A stretch of 64,000 nt of DNA from Gemmatimonadaceae bacterium (lineage in GTDB: Bacteria > Gemmatimonadota > Gemmatimonadetes > Gemmatimonadales > Gemmatimonadaceae): assembly GCA_035633115.1 (NCBI GenBank), contig DASQFN010000047.1, forward strand, positions 62,001 through 126,000. Reading direction: 5' to 3'. The translations under genes were made by a program, and so were the position numbers. Below, one piece after another: positions 36,514 through 46,120 of the stretch (within the stretch, counting starts at the first letter, position 1; each line of letters starts with the position of its first letter). The notes below the pieces were generated by a model. That model had not been told where the DNA came from. It worked only from the letters and a program-made list of their open reading frames with translations, and did not search any database.

Positions 36514-36526
36514 GGGTAGCGGGTAG
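36514..36526 (+). repeat. GGGTAGCGGGTAG intergenic motif
   Basis: A 6-base near-tandem repeat in the gap between hflX and the sugar-phosphate transferase gene, related to the motif just upstream of recX at 25882. Function unknown. Confidence 0.3.
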
Positions 36527-36554
36527 TCCGCATCACCGGTATTATGGAGGCCCG

Positions 36555-38144
36555 ATGTCCTCGTCCTCCGCCACAATAATTCTCGTTGGATGGCTTGGCG
36601 CCGTCTTCCTTCTCGGAACGTGCGCCAGTCTGCTCATCACCCCGCTGGTGATTCGCGCGGCCGGAGCTCTCCGGCTTTACGACGCACCTGACGGTGTGCG
36701 TCGCCTGCACGCGTCGCCGGTGCCGCGACTCGGCGGAATCGCGGTTTACCTGGCGGTGTCGAGCGTCACGCTGGGAATTTTTTTTCTCGGGACAGTCGTA
36801 TTCGTTCCCGGCCATGCGATTGCACCGGCCGACCTCCGAATGCTCACCGGAGTTCTCATCGGCGCGTCTCTGCTTTTCGTCGTCGGAGTGCTCGATGATG
36901 TGCGAGGTCTTCCCCCGAGCGCGAAATTCGTCGCCCAGGTCGCCGCCGCACTGGTTGCCTATTACTTCGGCGTCCGCCTCGAGAGCGCGACACTCGGGTA
37001 CGGTGTCGGAGTTCCGGTTGGCGTTCTGTCAGCTCCGCTGGTTCTCTTGTGGATCATCGGGATTACCAACGCCTATAATTTCATCGATGGTTTGAACGGC
37101 CTCGCCGCAGGCATCGCGATCGTTGCCTGCGCCACGATTGCGGTCGTCGCCATGACTCTCGGTAACATCGCTGTTCTGGTGCCCGCCGTCGCCCTCGGCG
37201 GAGCGATGCTTGGCTTCATGCACTACAATTTTCCGATGGCGCGCGTTTTTCTGGGCGACTCGGGAAGCCTGAGCACCGGGTTCCTCCTGTCGGTCCTCCT
37301 CCTGAAGGCAGCCGAAGTACCTGGTCCATCCGTGCTGGTGGTTGTCCCGATTCTCGCGTTGTTCGTGCCGCTCCTCGACGTGATGCTGGCGGTCATACGG
37401 CGCTGGCTTCGCGGTGTTCCTCTCTCGGGCGCGGATGCGCGTCACATTCACCATCGGTTGATGGCACTTGGACTGTCGAAGGAACGCACGTCGATCTTTC
37501 TCTGGGGCCTGGCTGTCGCGATGGCCGCGCTTGGATTGATCATCGCGCTCACGGCTCCCTACGTTGCGACATCGATTGCCGTTCTCGGACTGGTCGGTCT
37601 CAGCATTCTGGTGATCTACGGTACGAACCTCCTTTCATATAATGAGCTGGTGGTCGCCGGTGAGGTTCTGCTGACGGCGCCATCGCGTGTGCGACGCGTG
37701 ATCAGCGATCAGATACTCGCGCTGGATCTGACAGCGCGAATCCAGAATGCGCGCGGTCTCGATGAGGTTTCGTCGCTTCTCGCGTCCACGGCTCCAAGCT
37801 TCGGGTTTCTGAGGATGGAGCTTGTCCCTGAAGACGGTCGGAGCTCGATCTCCAGCGAAGTGCCGCTCGCATGGGCGTGGAAGCTCGAATATCCAATCCG
37901 TCCGCCGGTCGATGGCGCTTCCGCAATGGTTTACAAGCTCTCCATCTGGTGCAGCGCGGAGTACAACGTGAGACCCTACGGTGCGGAGCGCGCCGCAAAG
38001 ATCATCGCGCCGGGTCTGGAGCAGTGGCTCCTCGGGCAAGTTTCGCCGGCCGCCGATCAGCCTGCCGCAAGTGGCTACGGCGTAGAGGGGATCATCAGTC
38101 CAGCCAAGCGGCGTGCGATCGCGTGGCGCGGCAGAAGACGTTAG
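36555..38144 (+). CDS. Polyprenyl-phosphate sugar-1-phosphate transferase (WecA/MraY family) with C-terminal extension
   Basis: 529 residues. About ten transmembrane helices with the family motifs: RRLHASPVPRLGG, GVLDDVRGLP (Asp pair for magnesium), NAYNFIDGLNGLAAG, FLGDSGSLSTGF and DARHIHHRL. It would attach a HexNAc-1-phosphate to undecaprenyl phosphate on the inner face of the membrane and so start the polysaccharide unit. WecA/TagO-type rather than MraY is favoured by the HIHHR motif and context. Residues from about 365 to the end form a soluble extension (VRRVISDQILALDLTARIQ, EVSSLLASTAPSFGFLRMEL) not needed by the core family. It heads the polysaccharide region and ends 10 bases from the convergent kinase gene. 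Confidence 0.9.
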   Translation: MSSSSATIILVGWLGAVFLLGTCASLLITPLVIRAAGALRLYDAPDGVRRLHASPVPRLGGIAVYLAVSSVTLGIFFLGTVVFVPGHAIAPADLRMLTGVLIGASLLFVVGVLDDVRGLPPSAKFVAQVAAALVAYYFGVRLESATLGYGVGVPVGVLSAPLVLLWIIGITNAYNFIDGLNGLAAGIAIVACATIAVVAMTLGNIAVLVPAVALGGAMLGFMHYNFPMARVFLGDSGSLSTGFLLSVLLLKAAEVPGPSVLVVVPILALFVPLLDVMLAVIRRWLRGVPLSGADARHIHHRLMALGLSKERTSIFLWGLAVAMAALGLIIALTAPYVATSIAVLGLVGLSILVIYGTNLLSYNELVVAGEVLLTAPSRVRRVISDQILALDLTARIQNARGLDEVSSLLASTAPSFGFLRMELVPEDGRSSISSEVPLAWAWKLEYPIRPPVDGASAMVYKLSIWCSAEYNVRPYGAERAAKIIAPGLEQWLLGQVSPAADQPAASGYGVEGIISPAKRRAIAWRGRRR

Positions 38145-38154
38145 TTATCGCGCG

Positions 38155-40563
38155 TTACGTGTTTGTCCCAGCATACTCGTAGTGGTAGTAGCCGGAGTAC
38201 ATCGGAACTTTTGCATCAGGATCGTTCAACACCGCTCCGACTACTCTGGCGCCGACTGCGGCCAGCTGCTGTAAGGCCTGCTGTGCGGCTTCACCCTCGG
38301 TAGCGCCGGCCCTGAGCACCAGCACTACGCCATCCGAGAGTGTCGCGAGGATCGCGCCGTCGGATGCCGCCAGCAATGGCGGCGTGTCGAGGATGATCAG
38401 ATCAAAAGCCTCGGACAGGGTTGCGAGGCATTTCCGCATTCGCTCTCCCCCCAGCAGCTCGGAAGGGTTCGGGGGGAGCACGCCGGAAGGAATCACGTAA
38501 AGCCCGGGCGTCTCGGTCTCGCGCGTGACAGCTTCAGGCTCTTCCCGTCCGAGAACCATCTCGGTGATTCCGGGCTCGCGGCCGATGTCGAATACCTTGT
38601 GCAGGCGTGCGCGCCGGAGATCGCAGTCCACCAGCAAGACGCGCATTCCGTACTGGGCGAAGGATACCGCGAGATTGGCGGCCGTGGTCGTCTTGCCTTC
38701 TCCGGGCGACGCACTCGTTACGACGATCGTGCGCAAGGCGTGTACAGACTGCGAGAAGATCAGATTGGTTCGCAGCGTTCTGTATGCTTCGGCGCTGGCC
38801 GATCGAACATCCGCGAGGGTCACCAGATCGGGATTCCCTTTGGACGCTTTGCCATTGCCCGCACGCCGCGGGAGTGCGCGCGCAATGATGCGATCGGCGC
38901 TTCTGCCCTGCGCCAGGCGAGGAATGACGGCGAGCCCAGGCACCTGAAGCATGCGTTCGATGTCGGTGCGCCGTCTGATCGACGTATTCATCCCGTCGAC
39001 GACGATCGCCAGTCCCAGTCCCAGGAGAAGTCCGATGACCACGCCCAGAGCGATCTTGCGCGTCCCGCCGGTCGGAATCGGCCCATAAGGAACACCGGCT
39101 AGATCGATGATCTCGACCTGTCCCGCTTCGATCGCCTCGGACATTTTGGCCAGCTGCAGCTCACTTTGAAGAGCATCCGCCATCTTTTGAACATTCTTCA
39201 CCTGCTGCTCGAGCTGTCCCTCCTGGGTCTCGGCCGCCGGAGCAGCGGCGATCTGCGATGAGCTGGCTGATCGCAGGTTGTCCATTGCCGCAATGCGCGC
39301 GTCCAGTGACTGAACCTGGCTTCGCACGGCGCTCATCAACTTGCTGCCGGTCGCCGTAATGCGAGAGTTTATCGACACGACATCGGGATTTGTCGCGGCG
39401 GCGCCCGCGCTTTCCAGACTGTCGCGAACTTCCTCGTAGGACGTGAGTTGCTTGTACAGCTGCTGAATCACCGGGTTTGCGGCAATGCCCGGGGACGAGA
39501 CGAGGACACGAAGGTTTGACTCGGAAACCTGACCGTCTCGTTGACCCTGCGACAGCAGCGACTGGTATGTGCGTCGCTCGGCGTCCAGCTCCGAGCGTTT
39601 CATGTCGATGTCGACGAGTCGTTGCTCCTGCGCCGTAGCTTTGCCCTTCGAGCTGAAGACCTGACCGCGGCTCCGGAAACTGCTGTAGGCCGAGGCTGCG
39701 TCGCGGAGCATCGAGTCCGTCTGTTTCAGCTGCCCCTCGAGGAAGACTCTTCGTCGCCGCGATTGTTTCTGCAGCGTGGAAGCGCTGTGCGCCTGAAACG
39801 CCAGCGCCATTGCATTTGTAACTCGGCGGGCTTCGTGGGGCTCATTGCCCGTATAGGACAGATCGATGATATCCGTCTTCGGCCTGGGACTGGCGCCGAA
39901 TCCGCCGAGCGCACGGCCGATCGCGACTTCCTTCGGCACTACCCGAAACGTCGCGGAAGTGATGGACGGTCGCTGAGTAACCGTAAAGGAAACGCCCTGA
40001 ATCTCGATCGGTTGTCCGTACGCTCTCGTGACCTGGTCGCGGCTGGTCCGGGCGGTGACGGATGTCGGCCCGAAAGTGACACTTATTGAATCGCTCGGTG
40101 CGTCGTCGGCGACCCGAACCTCGGTCACCTCGTCGACGAACGGCCTTTTTGCCGTCGGCATTAGCCGCAAGCCGCTCATCTCGACGGCCGTGGCCGCAAC
40201 CGTTTTACTTGTGAGGATCTGAATCTGGGACTGAAGCAGGTCATTCTCGCGGCCGATCGACCCGTCAAATGGCCGGGCCATCGAGCCGGTAATTCCACGT
40301 CCGGGATCCGTGAGTCGCACTGTCGCGACGGCGCGATAGCGAGCCGGGGCTTTCGTCACCTTATAAGCACTAACTCCCGCGGCGAACAGCACGACGGCGA
40401 GAACCAGCCAGATCTGGCGGCGCACAATGGCGACATACTCCCGAATGCCAAGCGCGTCCGACGGCGCTTCGGGATACGAATCGGGGTACCCTGTGGGGAG
40501 ACCGTGCCTCTGGCCCGACGCTCCGCCGCGGGGGTCCGGACGATAGGGAACTATTTCGGCCAC
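38155..40563 (-). CDS. Polysaccharide co-polymerase / BY-kinase fusion (Wzz-Wzc type)
   Basis: 802 residues. First transmembrane segment near 50-65 (IWLVLAVVLFAAGVSAY), a periplasmic Wzz domain with long coiled coils, a second segment (IALGVVIGLLLGLGLAIVV), then a cytoplasmic tyrosine kinase: Walker A SPGEGKTTTAANLA (about 612-625), Walker A' VLLVDCDLRRARLH, Walker B LIILDTPP. The C-terminus is a tyrosine cluster, five Tyr in YSGYYHYEY, the autophosphorylation sites that control chain length and export. It pairs with the Wza-like gene 5 bases upstream on the same strand. Confidence 0.94.
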   Translation of the reverse strand: MAEIVPYRPDPRGGASGQRHGLPTGYPDSYPEAPSDALGIREYVAIVRRQIWLVLAVVLFAAGVSAYKVTKAPARYRAVATVRLTDPGRGITGSMARPFDGSIGRENDLLQSQIQILTSKTVAATAVEMSGLRLMPTAKRPFVDEVTEVRVADDAPSDSISVTFGPTSVTARTSRDQVTRAYGQPIEIQGVSFTVTQRPSITSATFRVVPKEVAIGRALGGFGASPRPKTDIIDLSYTGNEPHEARRVTNAMALAFQAHSASTLQKQSRRRRVFLEGQLKQTDSMLRDAASAYSSFRSRGQVFSSKGKATAQEQRLVDIDMKRSELDAERRTYQSLLSQGQRDGQVSESNLRVLVSSPGIAANPVIQQLYKQLTSYEEVRDSLESAGAAATNPDVVSINSRITATGSKLMSAVRSQVQSLDARIAAMDNLRSASSSQIAAAPAAETQEGQLEQQVKNVQKMADALQSELQLAKMSEAIEAGQVEIIDLAGVPYGPIPTGGTRKIALGVVIGLLLGLGLAIVVDGMNTSIRRRTDIERMLQVPGLAVIPRLAQGRSADRIIARALPRRAGNGKASKGNPDLVTLADVRSASAEAYRTLRTNLIFSQSVHALRTIVVTSASPGEGKTTTAANLAVSFAQYGMRVLLVDCDLRRARLHKVFDIGREPGITEMVLGREEPEAVTRETETPGLYVIPSGVLPPNPSELLGGERMRKCLATLSEAFDLIILDTPPLLAASDGAILATLSDGVVLVLRAGATEGEAAQQALQQLAAVGARVVGAVLNDPDAKVPMYSGYYHYEYAGTNT

Positions 40564-40568
40564 TACAA

Positions 40569-41183
40569 TTATCTCATGAAAATGCTGACGATCGCCGCAA
40601 TCGCCCCGACCATGCTGGCGGTGGGTCCAAGGAAATCGCGAAACACGTTCGTGGAGCGCGGGACGATGATCTGATCCCCCGATCGAACCTGGAGCGAAGC
40701 CGCCTGCGAGTCGGGGCGTCCCATATCCAGGTTGATTGTCTGCCCTTCGCGCAGCAACCGCACGTTGTCGAGCTTCCCTCGCTCCGATGGACCGCCGGCA
40801 AGGATTACCGCCTGTGTGACCGTGGTCTCAGGAGGCACGCTGAATACATTCGGCGAGCGCACCTCGCCACCGACGACGATTTTCAAAAGCGGTAGAATCA
40901 CGAACTGCGGATTGGTGGCATAGCGGCTGATAAACGTCCGGAGACGGTCCTCGACGGAGCTCAGCGGGATGCCGGTGACCTGTACCTCCCGGTACAGCGG
41001 ATGATTCAATGTGCCGTTGGCTGCAACGGTGAAGTCCCCGCTCAGCTCCACATTTCGCCAGACGACGATTCGGACCTGATCTCCGGGGTTGAGCGCTTGA
41101 GGCCCGCCGGCGCTTTGCGCGTCGGCGGCCGTAGCGGCGAGAAACATGGTCGCTAGAAGCCGATACTTGAGTTTTCTGGTCAT
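40569..41183 (-). CDS. Polysaccharide export protein, short Wza-like
   Basis: 204 residues. A signal peptide (LLATMFLAATAADAQSA), the poly-export domain (LNPGDQVRIVVWRNVELSGDFTVAANGTLNHPL) and one SLBB-like domain (VVGGEVRSPNVFSVPPETTVTQAVILAGG) are present. A hydrophobic C-terminal segment ends the protein (PTASMVGAIAAIVSIFMR). No lipobox Cys is seen at the cleavage region, unlike E. coli Wza, and it is much shorter. It would work with the BY-kinase to pass polysaccharide through the outer membrane. Five bases separate the two genes. Confidence 0.88.
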   Translation of the reverse strand: MTRKLKYRLLATMFLAATAADAQSAGGPQALNPGDQVRIVVWRNVELSGDFTVAANGTLNHPLYREVQVTGIPLSSVEDRLRTFISRYATNPQFVILPLLKIVVGGEVRSPNVFSVPPETTVTQAVILAGGPSERGKLDNVRLLREGQTINLDMGRPDSQAASLQVRSGDQIIVPRSTNVFRDFLGPTASMVGAIAAIVSIFMR

Positions 41184-41250
41184 TGCGGAGTAGAGGGATA
41201 GCCATGGCGGGCGTATCCGAAACGTCTGTGTGTACGAAGCTGCAAAGTTA

Positions 41251-43041
41251 TCACCCCGTACTGGCAGAATCCATTGTCTTTTCCCCTGCGGGATGGCGTA
41301 CGACGACGACGTCGTTCACGACAATGGCATCCATTGTGGTTCGGAAGAAGCAGTCCAAAGCCTGTTCCGGGGTGTCGACTATGGGCTCGTTCTCATTGAA
41401 GCTGGTGTTGAGCACCACCGGGACGCCGGTGATTTCGGCGAATGCCGCGATAAGCTTGTAGTAGCGGGGATTCGTGTCACGTCTAACGGTTTGCAAACGG
41501 CCGCTTCCGTCGACATGCGTCACGGCGGGCAGAATGTCGCGCTTTTCGGGCCGCACCGGGTAGACCTGTTGCATGAACGGATCGGTCGCGGCGCCGACGA
41601 AATAATCGTGCATTGCTTCCTCGAGAATGGAGGGTGCGAATGGCCGGAATTTCTCGCGGAATTTGATCTTCGTGTTGATCAGTTCCCGCATGTCGGCGCG
41701 CCTGGCGTCGGCAAGGATGCTCCGGTTGCCGAGCGCCCGCGCTCCCCATTCCATTCGACCCTGATACCATCCGACAACATTTCCATCGGCGATCAACCGG
41801 GCCGTCCTGTCGAGCAGCTCATCTTCGCGAAGCGTCTCGCAGGTGTAGCGCCAGGCACCGTCCGAGCGGGATCGGACGATCTCCGAGACGTCCGCGTTCG
41901 GATATGCCGTTCCCCAATACGCGTGCACCATAGTGAAACCCCTCGGCTTCTTGAGGATCTGGTTCCACACCTGATACGCTGCACCGAGCGCCGTTCCGCT
42001 ATCGGCTGAAGCGGGCTGGATGTAAACCTCCTCGAACCGCGTGTTCTCGCGGATCTTGCCATTTGCGACGCTGTTCATCGCGCAGCCCCCCGCCATGCAC
42101 AGACGGGGGTTTCCGGTAGCCGACCACAGCCCGTTCAGAACGTGGAAGGCGCATTCCTCGTACACCGCCTGAACCGAGCGGGCGAGATTCTCGTGCTTCG
42201 GTTCGAGCGGCTGACCTGGCGCGCGAGGTGGGCCGACGATGCGACTCAGCTCCGGGGTGTAGAGTGGGCCCATTGTTGGCGACCCGCCCTCCCAGTCCAT
42301 CTCCACGCCCTCGTCCCAGTGGCGGAAATACTTTCTCGTAAGTTCGAAGCCACCGCCAGGCTTTAACGTCACAAGCCTTCGAACCTCGTCGACATACTCG
42401 GGAGAGCCATACGGTGCGAGGCCCATCACCTTGAATTCGTCCCCGTAGTTCGCAAAACCGAGGTGCTGAGTCACGGCGGTATAGAGCACGCCGAGAGAGT
42501 GCGGGTACGATACCTTGCCGAGCATGCGGATCTGATTGCCGCGCCCGACCGCCGTCGACGTGCTGATGAAATCGCCGAACCCGTCGATCGCGCAGATCGC
42601 GGCGTCCTCAAATGGCGAGACGAAGAACGTGCTTGCGAGATGCGACGGATGGTGCTCCACGAAATGCAGCGGTGGCAACCCGGATTCAGATAACCCGAGA
42701 GCTTCAGCGAGCGGCGTTTGAATGTCGTGGACTTTCTTCAGATTCCGCGTCCGGTTGACGATGTTCGAGATCTTCATCCGGTTCGAGAACGCGAACGCGG
42801 CCTTACGGAGAAGATTCGCGCGCGGATCGCGGCTCACGGCGACATGCGAAATCTGTGATCCGTCGATACCACCAATCTCGAGACATTTACGGATCGTCTC
42901 CGCCGGAAAACCAGCCCAGTGCTTGATTCTGCGGAATCGCTCTTCCTCGAGCGCGACAACGAGCTCACCGTCACGAACGAGAACGGCGGAGCCGTCGGCG
43001 TGATATGCGTTGATACCCAGGATGTAGGTCGCCGAATTCAT
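41251..43041 (-). CDS. Carbamoyltransferase (NodU/CmcH family)
   Basis: 596 residues. N-terminal ASKHA-like domain: ILGINAYHADGSAVLV, VEHHPSHLASTFFVSPFEDAAICAIDGFGD. C-terminal YrdC-like/carbamoyltransferase domain: RMEWGARALGNRSILADAR and VVLNTSFNENEPIV. Family members move a carbamoyl group from carbamoyl phosphate, via carbamoyl-AMP, to a hydroxyl of a sugar or antibiotic. Here a sugar of the polysaccharide is the likely acceptor. The ATG at 43041 overlaps the upstream glycosyltransferase stop by 4 bases; the frame farther up is spurious. Confidence 0.9.
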   Translation of the reverse strand: MNSATYILGINAYHADGSAVLVRDGELVVALEEERFRRIKHWAGFPAETIRKCLEIGGIDGSQISHVAVSRDPRANLLRKAAFAFSNRMKISNIVNRTRNLKKVHDIQTPLAEALGLSESGLPPLHFVEHHPSHLASTFFVSPFEDAAICAIDGFGDFISTSTAVGRGNQIRMLGKVSYPHSLGVLYTAVTQHLGFANYGDEFKVMGLAPYGSPEYVDEVRRLVTLKPGGGFELTRKYFRHWDEGVEMDWEGGSPTMGPLYTPELSRIVGPPRAPGQPLEPKHENLARSVQAVYEECAFHVLNGLWSATGNPRLCMAGGCAMNSVANGKIRENTRFEEVYIQPASADSGTALGAAYQVWNQILKKPRGFTMVHAYWGTAYPNADVSEIVRSRSDGAWRYTCETLREDELLDRTARLIADGNVVGWYQGRMEWGARALGNRSILADARRADMRELINTKIKFREKFRPFAPSILEEAMHDYFVGAATDPFMQQVYPVRPEKRDILPAVTHVDGSGRLQTVRRDTNPRYYKLIAAFAEITGVPVVLNTSFNENEPIVDTPEQALDCFFRTTMDAIVVNDVVVVRHPAGEKTMDSASTG

Positions 43042-44195
43042 TGCCTGCCGCCGTAGGGGATACGGTCGATGGCCTCTCGATACATCTTCGAAAGTAGTTC
43101 TCCAATAGCCGTCGGAGAGAAGTGCTCGGCTACGATCCCCGCACCCCGGTTCCGCACGCTCTGCTGAATTCGCGGGTCGCACAGCACATCAACGATCGCG
43201 TCGGACAAAGAATGAGCGTCGGGTTGGGTGATTCGTCCGACACCGTGCTCCCGGACGAAGTCAGCAAGGTGTACTTCCGGGGACACGATGACGGGAACCC
43301 CCGTCTCGACCGCCTCAAGCACCGCGATTCCAAAGTTCTCATGATGAGACGGGAGAACGACAACGCCCGCCGAGGCCAGCAGGTTTGACTTTTCCGTTCC
43401 CGAGACGAAACCGACGAAGGCGACGCTGTCGGCGATGCCGGCTCTGGAGGCGTGCAACTTCAGTGTTGCCACGTACACGGGCTCGCCGTCTCCCGCGATC
43501 TCCAGTTGGGCAGTGGGGACTCTTCTGCGTACAATTGCCCATGCGTCGAGAAGACATTCGAGATTCTTGACGGGATTGATGCGCCCGAGGAAAACCACTC
43601 GGTTCCCGACTGCTTCGTTTCCGCGTGCCCGCGTACCGCCCGCTGGGGCGAGCGACGGGGGAGGAATTACATACGCACGCCCTGAGAAGTCGACTCCGTG
43701 CCAGTTTGCTTCGCTCCTCTCTCTCTCCGTAGTGAAATGCAGCGCGGCTGCCCGACGCAGGGTTCGCCGCTCGAGCAACGTAATGTACGCTTTCTTCAAA
43801 GCTGTACGGCGATGCTGAAAAGTATATCTGGAGAGTGTGCCGAACGGCCTCAGTACCGTGGTCGTTGACGCGAGGGCCAGACGCGCCGAAAGAGAGCTCG
43901 TTGGATTGAAAAGACCGTGCACATGCACGATGTCATACGCTTTCGCCGCGTGTCGAACCCACTTGATCAGCGCAGGCGACGTGATGAAAGCATTGGCCCC
44001 GAATGCCGAAAAAAGCCGAAGGTCCACACTTCCTGCCCGCGAAAGGAAAGACTCGACGTCGGCTGGAGCACATCTGGGTGCCGCGATCGACACTTCAATC
44101 CCGGCGCGCTGCGAGGCCACTGCGTATCCCGCCAGGGAATGAGTCGGACCTCCGTATGATTGCGCGATGCTCGGTGAAACATGAAGGACCTTCAC
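43038..44195 (-). CDS. Glycosyltransferase, GT4 family
   Basis: About 385 residues with the GT-B fold. N-terminus VKVLHVSPSIAQSYGGPTHSL, middle RVVFLGRINPVKNLECLLDAW, and the donor-binding SHHENFGIAVLEAVETGVPVI with the ExxxxxE pattern. The GTG at 44195 overlaps the asnB TGA (GTGA); the longer frame upstream lies inside asnB and is not credible. The sugar is unknown. Confidence 0.9.
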   Translation of the reverse strand: MKVLHVSPSIAQSYGGPTHSLAGYAVASQRAGIEVSIAAPRCAPADVESFLSRAGSVDLRLFSAFGANAFITSPALIKWVRHAAKAYDIVHVHGLFNPTSSLSARLALASTTTVLRPFGTLSRYTFQHRRTALKKAYITLLERRTLRRAAALHFTTERERSEANWHGVDFSGRAYVIPPPSLAPAGGTRARGNEAVGNRVVFLGRINPVKNLECLLDAWAIVRRRVPTAQLEIAGDGEPVYVATLKLHASRAGIADSVAFVGFVSGTEKSNLLASAGVVVLPSHHENFGIAVLEAVETGVPVIVSPEVHLADFVREHGVGRITQPDAHSLSDAIVDVLCDPRIQQSVRNRGAGIVAEHFSPTAIGELLSKMYREAIDRIPYGGRQ

Positions 44196-46120
44196 CGCAT
44201 CGCGGCGAACGATGCCGGCGCAGCCACGGGACTGCCGCTTGACGCGAGCGCGACGTCGTTGTGATCTGCCCACCGCTTGAGCGTGTACAGCGCCCACGGT
44301 CGGCTCCACGTTGTACCCGAACGGCGATTCTGGAAATCCGACCACACTTGGGCCACCGCGCGGTCGCACAGTCCAACATCACCGAGGCTCGCCGAGACGA
44401 GCGTTGCATGGATCTCGCTCGAAAGCTCATCCCGCATCCACTTCTCGAAGGGCAGGGTAAAGCCCTGCTTGGGACGATCCATCAACGAAGGGGGAAGTAT
44501 GTCCTTCATCGCATCGACGAGCATGGGCTTCGATACGCCGCGCTTGAGTTTCACGGAATCCGGAAAGCCGATCGCGGCTCGAGCAACCTCGCGATCGACG
44601 AAGGGTACGCGAAGCTCGAGTCCGTGGGCCATGCTGAAAACGTCACTGTCGCGCAACAGTGTGTTGCGCATATATCCCGCCGTCTCCAAGAGCGAGACTT
44701 GCCCGAGCAGTGAGAAAAGCCGCTCGTCGGAATTCGACGCAATGAGCGGCGGCGATGGTACGGGGGCCGCGGCCGAAACGAGCGACCGTGTCTGCGAATC
44801 GTCGAAAAGCCTTCGCGAAGCGCTGTACGCGCCACGCGCCGGCGTGGTAGCGTCGAACAGGAGCTTCAGTCGCTGCAGCCAAGCGCCGCGTCCTATCGCA
44901 GGCGCGCGACTGAGCGCCTCGCGCGCCAGGCGCCGAAATCGCCAGACACGGGCAGCGAGCGCCGCGCGGCGAAAGGACGGGTAGCCGCCGAACAGCTCGT
45001 CACCGCCGAGCCCGGAGAGAACCACCTTTATTCCGGCATTGCGGACTGCTCGACTCACTGAGTAAGTGTTCAATCCGTCGAGAGACGGCTGATCCATTGC
45101 GGAAAACGCGTCCGGAAGGGATGCGAGAAGCTCCTTGCCCGACAGCGGAATCTCGTGGTGACATGTCCGGAATTTCTCGGCGACTAGCCTCGCGGGAGCG
45201 GCCTCAGAAAACTCCGCTTCGCCGAAAGTAATCGTGAACGTGTCCAGCTTCGTGGCAGAAACTTCACTCGCAACAGCGACAACCGATGACGAGTCGAGGC
45301 CCCCGGAGAGAAAAAGCGCTATCGGCACGTCGCTGACGAGATGACGCGAAACCGAATCGCGCAGGATGTCTCTCAGCTCACGGGGTCCTGGAGCGACAGA
45401 ACCGGTGTCGCGGACCGTAGGTGTAAATGGCTCGTCGAATCGACGCGGCTCCGCGACGAGGTTCGAGCCGCGGCGACAGTCGACAGCGATGAAGGTCCCT
45501 GCGGGTAGCGCTCGAATGCCTTCGATTATCGTCAACGGCTCCGCTATCGATCCGGTGGCTAGATATGTCTGCAGCGCTGCAGGGTCCAGCGTTCTGGAGA
45601 TCCGCTCAGTCGCGAGCAACGCGCGGATTTCGCTGGCGAACAACACCGTCCCCGCGTCCTCGTGCACGTAGAGCGGCTTGATGCCGAAAACGTCACGAGC
45701 GAGGTAGCATCTCTGCTCGTCGCGATCCCAAAGTGAAAAGGCGAACATTCCACGGAGGCGCGGCAATAGACCTGATCCCCAGTGCGCCCAGCCCTCGAGC
45801 ACGATCTCGGTGTCGCCACTACTCCTGAATTGGACTCCGGTGCGCCTCAGCTCCTCGCGAAGCTCTCGAAAATTGTAGATTTCCCCGTTGTAGCTGAGGC
45901 AGAATCGACCGTCGCGAGACACCATCGGCTGATGACCGGCCGCCGACACATCCAGAATCGACAGGCGCCGGTGCCCGAACATCCCTCGCGGAGCGCCTTC
46001 TCGTGTAGCAAGGAGGGCGAACCCGGAGTCGTCCGGACCGCGATGCACGAGGGCCGCAGTCATGCGCTCCACCAGCTGGCGGCAGTTGTGGGGGGAAAGA
46101 ACACCCGAGATGCCGCACAT
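44192..46120 (-). CDS. asnB: Glutamine-hydrolysing asparagine synthase family protein
   Basis: 642 residues. Cys2 of MCGISG is the glutaminase nucleophile; RGPDDSG, YNGEIYN and SSGDTE follow. The synthetase domain has the pyrophosphate loop SGGLDSS (272-278). In cells the family makes asparagine from aspartate. Copies in polysaccharide loci often amidate sugar carboxyl groups instead, which I think likely here given its coupling to a glycosyltransferase and a carbamoyltransferase. First gene of the minus-strand block, with a 188-base divergent gap to the ABC exporter. Confidence 0.92.
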   Translation of the reverse strand: MCGISGVLSPHNCRQLVERMTAALVHRGPDDSGFALLATREGAPRGMFGHRRLSILDVSAAGHQPMVSRDGRFCLSYNGEIYNFRELREELRRTGVQFRSSGDTEIVLEGWAHWGSGLLPRLRGMFAFSLWDRDEQRCYLARDVFGIKPLYVHEDAGTVLFASEIRALLATERISRTLDPAALQTYLATGSIAEPLTIIEGIRALPAGTFIAVDCRRGSNLVAEPRRFDEPFTPTVRDTGSVAPGPRELRDILRDSVSRHLVSDVPIALFLSGGLDSSSVVAVASEVSATKLDTFTITFGEAEFSEAAPARLVAEKFRTCHHEIPLSGKELLASLPDAFSAMDQPSLDGLNTYSVSRAVRNAGIKVVLSGLGGDELFGGYPSFRRAALAARVWRFRRLAREALSRAPAIGRGAWLQRLKLLFDATTPARGAYSASRRLFDDSQTRSLVSAAAPVPSPPLIASNSDERLFSLLGQVSLLETAGYMRNTLLRDSDVFSMAHGLELRVPFVDREVARAAIGFPDSVKLKRGVSKPMLVDAMKDILPPSLMDRPKQGFTLPFEKWMRDELSSEIHATLVSASLGDVGLCDRAVAQVWSDFQNRRSGTTWSRPWALYTLKRWADHNDVALASSGSPVAAPASFAAMR

